From contig NZ_WTYH01000001.1 of the NCBI RefSeq assembly GCF_009827335.1, positions 2,269,501 to 2,333,500 of the forward strand: a DNA stretch of 64,000 nucleotides. Reading direction: 5' to 3'. The notes under the pieces were generated by a model. It ran no database searches and was not told where the DNA came from. It was given only the letters and a program-made list of their open reading frames with translations. Of the stretch, positions 58,986-64,000 are shown piece by piece (the stretch's first letter is position 1; the number at the start of each line of letters is the position of its first letter). The translations under genes were made by a program, and so were the position numbers. This DNA is from Aurantiacibacter arachoides (GTDB lineage: Bacteria; Pseudomonadota; Alphaproteobacteria; Sphingomonadales; Sphingomonadaceae).

Positions 58986-59365
58986 GCTTCGTAATCGCCG
59001 GTTGCTGCTGCGCGGCGGCCGCCGCGGTCCAGCGCGCCGGCGGGCAGGTAACGGGTATCGGTGCCCGTGGCGTTGGGGGTGTGGTCGACTTCCCAGATCT
59101 TTGCCGGCGCCAGATGGCTTTCGGGCAGCGCATCGTAGGAACCGTGCAGCCAGCCGTGCCATTCGCTGGGCACGCGGCTGGCATCGTTGGCGCCTTCGTA
59201 GATGACCCAGCGCCGTTCGCGCTGGCCATCCTTCACGGATTTCGACCGGAAGTAGCGATTGCCCTGCGCATCGGTGCCGACGTGTTCGCCGTTGCGGCCC
59301 GACCACAGCAGTGTGCCGATGGTGGCGCCGTCCCACCAGGTGAAGATCTTGCCCAGAAAGCTCAT
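58967..59365 (-). CDS. NADH:ubiquinone oxidoreductase accessory subunit NDUFA12
   Basis: This 132-residue homologue of the mitochondrial complex I subunit NDUFA12 (B17.2) stands outside the nuo operon, as is normal. FLGKIFTWWDGATIGTLLWS, GTDAQGNRYFRS, RRWVIYEGANDASRVPSEWHGWLH and WEVDHTPNATGT are diagnostic. It attaches to the peripheral arm of complex I. The ATG at 59365 is chosen from the family N-terminus. It overlaps the DUF2155 gene. Confidence 0.95.
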   Translation of the reverse strand: MSFLGKIFTWWDGATIGTLLWSGRNGEHVGTDAQGNRYFRSKSVKDGQRERRWVIYEGANDASRVPSEWHGWLHGSYDALPESHLAPAKIWEVDHTPNATGTDTRYLPAGALDRGGRRAAATGDYEAWSPDA

Positions 59366-59419
59366 GCCAGCGCCCTTAGCGGTCCCGCGCGCCGCCGCCA
59401 AGGGGACAGCAAGGCTGCA

Positions 59420-59941
59420 TTACCATTCGACCAGATCGCCCGGCCCGATGCCGAGTTCGGCCGCGCGCCCGCCGTTTAGTTCCAGCACGGCCACGCCGGG
59501 CCGGTCGGAGGCGATGCTGGTCTCGTCGTAGGGCTGGCCCCGGCCCACGTTGATGATGCGGTTGTCGGCATCGATGAAGACCAGGTCGAGCGGAAGCACC
59601 GTGTTGTGCATCCAGAAGCTCAACGGCTGGGGCGCCTGGTAGGGGAAGATCATGCCTTCGTCCGGACCCATCGCGGTGCGGAACATCAGGCCGCGGCGCT
59701 GTTCCTCGGCACTGGCGGCGACCTCGGCGGCAAAGGTGTGGGTGGCGGTATCGGTGGTGATGGTGACGGGCACCACCTGGAGGCCCGAGATCGGATGGAC
59801 GTTCGCCGGGGCGGCGGCGGCGGCGGCGGCGGAAGGCGCCTCCGATGCCGGGGCGGTGGCCTGCTGCGAACACGCGGCAAGCGCCAGACTCGCCACCAGC
59901 GGCAGCAACCACTTGCCCGATGCGTTACGCAAACCCGTCAT
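59420..59941 (-). CDS. DUF192-domain lipoprotein
   Basis: This 173-residue protein has a lipoprotein signal (lipobox LALAAC), an Ala-rich linker, then a DUF192 domain: FAAEVAASAEEQRRGLMFRT, DEGMIFPYQAPQPLSFWMHNTVLPLDLVFIDAD, and GGRAAELGIGPGDLVEW. The biochemical role of DUF192 is not known. AAGGGA lies before the ATG. Its first 17 bases overlap the end of recX, so the two are co-transcribed. Confidence 0.92.
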   Translation of the reverse strand: MTGLRNASGKWLLPLVASLALAACSQQATAPASEAPSAAAAAAAPANVHPISGLQVVPVTITTDTATHTFAAEVAASAEEQRRGLMFRTAMGPDEGMIFPYQAPQPLSFWMHNTVLPLDLVFIDADNRIINVGRGQPYDETSIASDRPGVAVLELNGGRAAELGIGPGDLVEW

Positions 59942-60503
59942 CCTGAGTGTCCCTTGCCTCGAGAAGCCATTCCGCGGCCGCGTCCTCGTTCCTGCAATCG
60001 AGCACCGCGCGCACGTGATCGAACCTGTGGCCCGCGCGCAGCATGGCCGCAATCTGTTTCTCGCGCTTTTCGGGCGCGACCGGCTCGGGCGCGAACGGGC
60101 CGATACGCCGCTTGCGCGCCATCTGCAGGGCTGCCTCGCGCGCGGCGTGTTCGCCGGGGGCCATGCGCGCGGTGATCTTTTCTGCGATGCCCGCCTGCCC
60201 CAGCGACTGGCGCACGCGGCGCCCGCCGTATCCGCGCCGCAGCAGGTCCGACGACCGGGCGCGGGCAAAGGCCTCGTCGTCGACATAGCGCTTTTCCACG
60301 AACCGGGCGACCAGAGCGGGCAGGTCCGGCTCATCCTCCGCCGCCCATCCCCGTTCGAACAGCTTGCGCTCCAGGTAGCGGGCCAGCTTGGCGGAACTGG
60401 TGGCGTAGCGCGCCGCATACGACAGCGCGAGGTCTTCCAGCGATTGCCGGTCCAGCGGTTTCCTTGGCCTGGGGCCTGCGCGTTTACCATTGGAATAGGC
60501 CAT
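59925..60503 (-). CDS. recX: Regulatory protein RecX
   Basis: This 192-residue helical-repeat protein limits RecA filament growth. Repeat motifs visible are LEDLALSYAARYATSSAKLARYLERKLFERGW, VARFVEKRYVDDEAFARARSSDLLRRGYGGRRVRQSLGQAGI and the C-terminal AMLRAGHRFDHVRAVLDC. recA is not adjacent. The start is ATG 60503 with AAGG a few bases upstream; the frame is open further but enters the FAAL gene region on the other strand. It forms a unit with the DUF192 gene. Confidence 0.9.
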   Translation of the reverse strand: MAYSNGKRAGPRPRKPLDRQSLEDLALSYAARYATSSAKLARYLERKLFERGWAAEDEPDLPALVARFVEKRYVDDEAFARARSSDLLRRGYGGRRVRQSLGQAGIAEKITARMAPGEHAAREAALQMARKRRIGPFAPEPVAPEKREKQIAAMLRAGHRFDHVRAVLDCRNEDAAAEWLLEARDTQDDGFA

Positions 60504-60551
60504 GCTTGGCCTTATTCGTGCCACACTTCCCTTCAAATGGGGAGGATTGAT

Positions 60552-60584
60552 GCGGTGTCGGACATTTTTCGGCACCGCTTTTTT
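60552..60584 (+). terminator. Plus-strand rho-independent terminator in the recX-FAAL gap
   Basis: GCGGTGTCG pairs with CGGCACCGC around ACATTTTT and is followed by six T on the plus strand, 117 bases before the FAAL start. No plus-strand gene precedes it, so it may be a leader attenuator or the end of a small RNA. Confidence 0.65.
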
Positions 60585-60700
60585 GAAATTCCCCAGCCCG
60601 CTCATTGCGGGCCGATCGGGCCAAGAGGCGTAGCGGACCAAAAGATCATCGGACCGGGGCGTCGTCGGAACGCCGCAAGGACAAGGTACCTCAGCCACCC

Positions 60701-62443
60701 ATGAGCGAACTCGTATATACGCCCAACGATTGCCCGCTGCCACGTCGGCGATCGGACTTTGCGACTTTCGACGAGGCGATCGATTACGCCGCGCAAAGCG
60801 AAAAGGGACTGAACTTCCACGACGCTCGCGGCCAGCTGGAACGCGTCTATAGCTACCGCCAGCTGCGCGAGGATGCGCAGCAGCACGCGCGCCGGCTGAT
60901 CGGCATGGGGGTGGGGCGCGGCGATCGCATCGCGCTGATCGCCGAAACCGCGCCCGAATTCTGCGCTGCCTTTGCCGCCTGCGTCTATGCCGGGGCATGG
61001 CCGGTGCCGTTGCCGCTGCCGACCACTTTCGGCGGCAAGGACAGCTACATCGAGCAACTCGGCGTGCAGCTTTCCAGCAGCGACCCGGTATTGTTGCTCT
61101 ACCCGGCCGAGATCGGTGACATGGCCGCCGCTGCCGCTGCGAACCAGGGCTGCCGCGGCATGGACTGGGGCGAATTTGCAACTCTCGATGCGCCGGAAAC
61201 GCAGCTGCCCACGCTAGACCCGGACGATATCTGCTACCTGCAGTATTCGTCGGGCTCCACGCGCTTTCCCACAGGGGTCGCGGTGACCCATCGGGCGCTG
61301 CTGCACAACCTTTCCGGCCATGCGCGCAGCATGAACATCGGTGAAGGCGATCGCGGCGTCAGCTGGCTGCCGTTCTATCACGACATGGGCCTTGTCGGCT
61401 GCTTCCTGTCGATGATCGGCAACCAGGTCAGCGCGGATTACCTGCGGACCGAACATTTCGCCCGCCGCCCGCTCGCCTGGCTCGACCTCATCACCCGCAA
61501 TCCGGGCAACTCGCTCAGCTATTCGCCGACCTTCGGTTATGACATCTGCGCCCGGCGGATCTCCAGCCAGAGCCACGTCGCCGACCGCTTCGACCTGTCG
61601 CGCTGGCGGCTGGCGGGCAACGGCGCGGACATGATCCGCCCCGACGTGATGCAGCAGTTCGTCAACTGCTTTGCCGACGCCGGGTTCAGGGCCAGCGCCT
61701 TTACCCCCAGCTATGGCCTTGCCGAGGCGACGCTGGCCGTCACCGTCATGCCGCCGGGCGAGGGCATCCGCGTGGAACTGGTGGAGGAGGAGCGGCTGAG
61801 CGGCAGCCCCCGCGATCTCAGCCGTCCGGCCCGCTACCGCGCCATCGTCAACTGCGGCAAGCCGCTGCCGGAGATGGAGCTGGAAATCCGCGGCGAGAAC
61901 GGCGCTGCCAAGGGCGATCATCAGATCGGCAAGGTCTGGTGCCGCGGCCCCAGCGTGATGCACAGCTACTTCCGCAACGAGGAAGCGACGCGGGACTGCC
62001 TGATCCCCAGCGTTGACGGCGGCGCGTGGCTGGACACCGGCGACATGGGCTACATGTCCAAGGGCTATCTCTATATCGTCGGCCGCGCCAAGGACATGAT
62101 CATAATCAACGGCAAGAACCACTGGCCGCAGGATATCGAGTGGGCGGTGGAACAGTTGCCCGGCTTCAACCACGGTGACATTGCCGCCTTTTCTGTCGAG
62201 ACCGAGAGCGGCGAGGAAGCGCCCGCCGTGCTCGTCCACTGCCGCGTGTCGGACCCGGAGGAACGCATCCGCCTGCGCGACCAGATCGCCGACAAGGTGC
62301 GTTCGGTCACCGGCATGAACTGCGTGGTCGAACTGGTGCCCCCGCGCACCCTGCCGCGCACCAGTTCGGGCAAGCTCAGCCGTGCCAAGGCGAAGAAGCT
62401 GTATCTGTCGGGTGAAATCGCTCCGCTGGAGCTGGCGGCCTAG
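60701..62443 (+). CDS. Fatty acyl-AMP ligase (FAAL, FadD32-like)
   Basis: This 580-residue adenylate-forming enzyme activates a fatty acid as acyl-AMP for transfer to a carrier protein or other acceptor. The core motifs are LQYSSGSTRFPTGVAVTH (P-loop, FAAL-type without the usual Lys), FTPSYGLAEATLAVTV, GAWLDTGDMGYMSKGYLYIVGRAKDMII and the final LPRTSSGKLSRAKAKKLY with the catalytic Lys. WLPFYHDMGLVG and the region about 340-380 fit the FAAL subgroup. The ATG at 60701 gives the usual N-terminus. No polyketide synthase or carrier protein is adjacent; a role in lipid synthesis is likely but not defined. Confidence 0.88.
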   Translation: MSELVYTPNDCPLPRRRSDFATFDEAIDYAAQSEKGLNFHDARGQLERVYSYRQLREDAQQHARRLIGMGVGRGDRIALIAETAPEFCAAFAACVYAGAWPVPLPLPTTFGGKDSYIEQLGVQLSSSDPVLLLYPAEIGDMAAAAAANQGCRGMDWGEFATLDAPETQLPTLDPDDICYLQYSSGSTRFPTGVAVTHRALLHNLSGHARSMNIGEGDRGVSWLPFYHDMGLVGCFLSMIGNQVSADYLRTEHFARRPLAWLDLITRNPGNSLSYSPTFGYDICARRISSQSHVADRFDLSRWRLAGNGADMIRPDVMQQFVNCFADAGFRASAFTPSYGLAEATLAVTVMPPGEGIRVELVEEERLSGSPRDLSRPARYRAIVNCGKPLPEMELEIRGENGAAKGDHQIGKVWCRGPSVMHSYFRNEEATRDCLIPSVDGGAWLDTGDMGYMSKGYLYIVGRAKDMIIINGKNHWPQDIEWAVEQLPGFNHGDIAAFSVETESGEEAPAVLVHCRVSDPEERIRLRDQIADKVRSVTGMNCVVELVPPRTLPRTSSGKLSRAKAKKLYLSGEIAPLELAA

Positions 62444-62446
62444 GCT

Positions 62447-62866
62447 TCAGCCGAACAACAGAACGCCAACCAGCACGATCAGCGCCAGTGCCGACACGCC
62501 GAACACCACGGTGCGCCACAGCTTCACGCCGGTCCAGTAAAGCGGCAGGTAAACCACGCGCGCGCCCAGCCAGACCCAGCCGGCAACGGCGGTGATCTCG
62601 CTCGTCTTGCCTGCCACCACCAGGCCCAGCAGCGCGATGATGGCGATGGGCAAGGTCTCCTGGAAATTGTCGCGCGCGCGTTCCAGCCGGGCGGGTATCT
62701 CGCCGAGCGGCGGCAGCGCCTCGTCACGCGCGCCGGTGTTCCATGTCACCCCGTATTGCCTGGTCTTGGCGCGGATCGCGACCTGGATGTGCACCAGCAG
62801 CAGCACCGCGCCGAGCGCCAGAATTTTAAGCTCAACGGGCATAGTCAGTTCGATGGGCATCGTCAT
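62447..62866 (-). CDS. MAPEG-family membrane protein
   Basis: This 139-residue protein has four hydrophobic helices. VELKILALGAVLLLVHIQVAIRAKTRQYGV and RLERARDNFQETLPIAIIALLG are MAPEG (membrane-associated eicosanoid/glutathione metabolism) signatures; the segment around RARDNFQETLP is the conserved glutathione-side region. The bacterial role is undefined. Its ATG overlaps the stop of the DUF389 gene by 4 bases, so both are co-expressed. It converges with the FAAL gene 3 bases away. Confidence 0.9.
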   Translation of the reverse strand: MTMPIELTMPVELKILALGAVLLLVHIQVAIRAKTRQYGVTWNTGARDEALPPLGEIPARLERARDNFQETLPIAIIALLGLVVAGKTSEITAVAGWVWLGARVVYLPLYWTGVKLWRTVVFGVSALALIVLVGVLLFG

Positions 62867-64000
62867 TCTCCCGTGGTCCAGGCGACCGTGACCGTGCCGT
62901 AGCCGCTTGCCTGCGGCCGGGCCACCACTTCGGCCCCCTGTTCGACCAGCGCGGCGCGGGCCGCGGCGACGGCGTCGGCAGGGCCGGAAAGGCGGACCGG
63001 CACCCCGGTGCGGCTCTGCGCCCAGGCGACAAGCGCCAGCGCCTGGCGCCCGCGCGCGGTGGGGGCGAAGCTTGCATCCGTGCCGTCCTCCTCCTCGACC
63101 TGTTCGAAGGGGACGGAAGGCAGCGGGCGCAGCGGCGGGATGAAGCGGATATCCCATTCCGGCTCGGTGGAATCGATGCGACGCTCGATCTCGGCATAAG
63201 CCGCGAGCGAGGCACCGTCGAGCGGACGGGCGCGGACCAGCGCCCGGCGGCGGGAGCGATCGACCGTCACGTCCTCGACAGGAACGCCCCCCAGCAGCGC
63301 CAGCCGCTCGGCGATGTCCTCTGCCTGCGCGGCGGCCTCGGCCTCCTCTTCGCGGGCGGCGGCCAGTTGCGCCTCCTCCTGCGCCTCCGCGCTCGATCCG
63401 ACGCGGATCTGCGTGAGCGACATGGTGATCTCCACCCCCAGGCTGCGCCGCAGCAGGCGCTCCGCCCGCTCCTCGGCATCGCCGACGATCTCCGGGGTGA
63501 ATACGGTGGCCGAAACCCGCAGCGGCGTCCGCTCGAAGTTCGGCGCGAGCTGGGAGACGGTGGCACGGCCTTCGAACACGCTTTCCACCACGCCCGTTGC
63601 CTGCCGCGTCGCCTGCGCCTCCCACACGATCTGCCGCAGCGACAGGAACAGCGGGATAGACAGCGCGACGAACACCGCCACGATCAGCAGGGTCTGGAAC
63701 CGCGTCTGCTTTTCCGACAGGTTGGAGGAAAAGCCATAAGCGCGCGCCATGGCGGTCGCGGTCAGGGCAATGGCGGTAAGGTTGGTGACGAACAGGAACA
63801 GCGCGCCCCAGAACACCGTCGCGTTCTGCGTGGCGAGGCCGTAGCCGACCACCGCCAACGGCGGCATCAGCGCGGTGGCGATGGCAACACCCACGATCGT
63901 GCCCAGCCGCCCGCGGATCATCGCATAGGCACCGGCGATGGAGGAAAAGATGGCAACGCCGAGGTCGAGCAGGCTGGGCCGGGTGCGCGAGGCGATCTCG
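62863..64000 (-). CDS. DUF389-domain membrane protein, 5' end outside the window
   Basis: The visible 379 codons start inside the protein. Several hydrophobic helices occur in the first 150 residues (LDLGVAIFSSIAGAYAMIRGRLGTIVGVAIATALMPPLAVVGYGLA, FWGALFLFVTNLTAIALTA), typical of DUF389 (YhfA/TIGR00341-like) proteins. A long soluble C-terminal part follows with alternating charged segments (AREEEAEAAAQAEDIAERLALLGG). That tail, about 220 residues, is longer than the DUF389 core and its role is unknown. The frame remains open to the window end. The reading of the missing start is not possible. Confidence 0.85.
   Translation of the reverse strand, partial: EIASRTRPSLLDLGVAIFSSIAGAYAMIRGRLGTIVGVAIATALMPPLAVVGYGLATQNATVFWGALFLFVTNLTAIALTATAMARAYGFSSNLSEKQTRFQTLLIVAVFVALSIPLFLSLRQIVWEAQATRQATGVVESVFEGRATVSQLAPNFERTPLRVSATVFTPEIVGDAEERAERLLRRSLGVEITMSLTQIRVGSSAEAQEEAQLAAAREEEAEAAAQAEDIAERLALLGGVPVEDVTVDRSRRRALVRARPLDGASLAAYAEIERRIDSTEPEWDIRFIPPLRPLPSVPFEQVEEEDGTDASFAPTARGRQALALVAWAQSRTGVPVRLSGPADAVAAARAALVEQGAEVVARPQASGYGTVTVAWTTGE

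Overview
The window is high-GC alphaproteobacterial chromosome. The gene content points to Sphingomonadales, probably an Erythrobacter-like or sphingomonad marine or soil aerobe. Supporting this are NDUFA12 next to a DUF2155 lipoprotein and aat, several TonB-dependent receptors with carbohydrate genes, a LigM-type tetrahydrofolate-dependent aromatic O-demethylase, and a two-subunit GcvP. This placement is an inference from gene content, as no rRNA is present. Both ends cut a gene: gcvPA on the left and a DUF389 membrane protein on the right.

Layout. 1-3.7 kb: glycine decarboxylase genes and a secreted caspase-like protein. 3.8-15.2 kb: a glycan-use locus with an FHS sugar permease, a GH3 glucosidase, an MFS carrier, a LacI regulator, a large TonB-dependent receptor (TBDR) and a divergent flavin-dependent tryptophan-halogenase-like gene. 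LacI-type operators lie before the GH3 gene and between the receptor and the halogenase. 15.2-20.6 kb: an atypical orphan response regulator, a second TBDR and an exported lipoprotein whose upstream region has Pho-box-like repeats. 21.1-29.1 kb: a compact type IV secretion cluster (lytic transglycosylase, VirB2, B3, B4, B6, B9, B10, B11) with no VirB5, VirB7, VirB8, VirD4 or relaxase in view. 29.1-32.8 kb: ppk1-ppx. 33-38.4 kb: an SMI1/KNR4 protein, a third TBDR, a tannase/feruloyl-esterase-family enzyme, and a SnoaL-MarR pair. The MarR gene and the tannase gene share a 13-bp operator-like repeat. 38.6-44.1 kb: a very Gln/Arg-rich lipoprotein, a DUF1097 protein, an IclR regulator and an AGCS symporter.

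44.2-48.3 kb holds secE-nusG and rplK-rplA, split by two opposite-strand membrane-protein genes (an Amj-like lipid II flippase and a CPBP protease). 48.6-56 kb is a one-carbon cluster: alpha/beta hydrolase and LigM-like O-demethylase on one strand, and metF, two tandem folD copies, a Baeyer-Villiger-type monooxygenase and a CinA-N-like protein on the other. The likely logic is that O-demethylation gives methyl-THF, MetF oxidises it to methylene-THF, and FolD carries it to formyl-THF. 56-64 kb holds housekeeping and envelope genes: a GT87-like transferase, tRNA-Trp, aat, a DUF2155 lipoprotein, NDUFA12, a DUF192 lipoprotein, recX, a fatty acyl-AMP ligase, a MAPEG protein and DUF389.

The strongest leads are the reduced type IV secretion cluster, the THF O-demethylation module with duplicated folD, the MarR/tannase shared operator, the halogenase-receptor locus with LacI sites, and the response regulator lacking its switch residues. 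All family calls are from reading the translations and no database search was run. GC statements are by eye.
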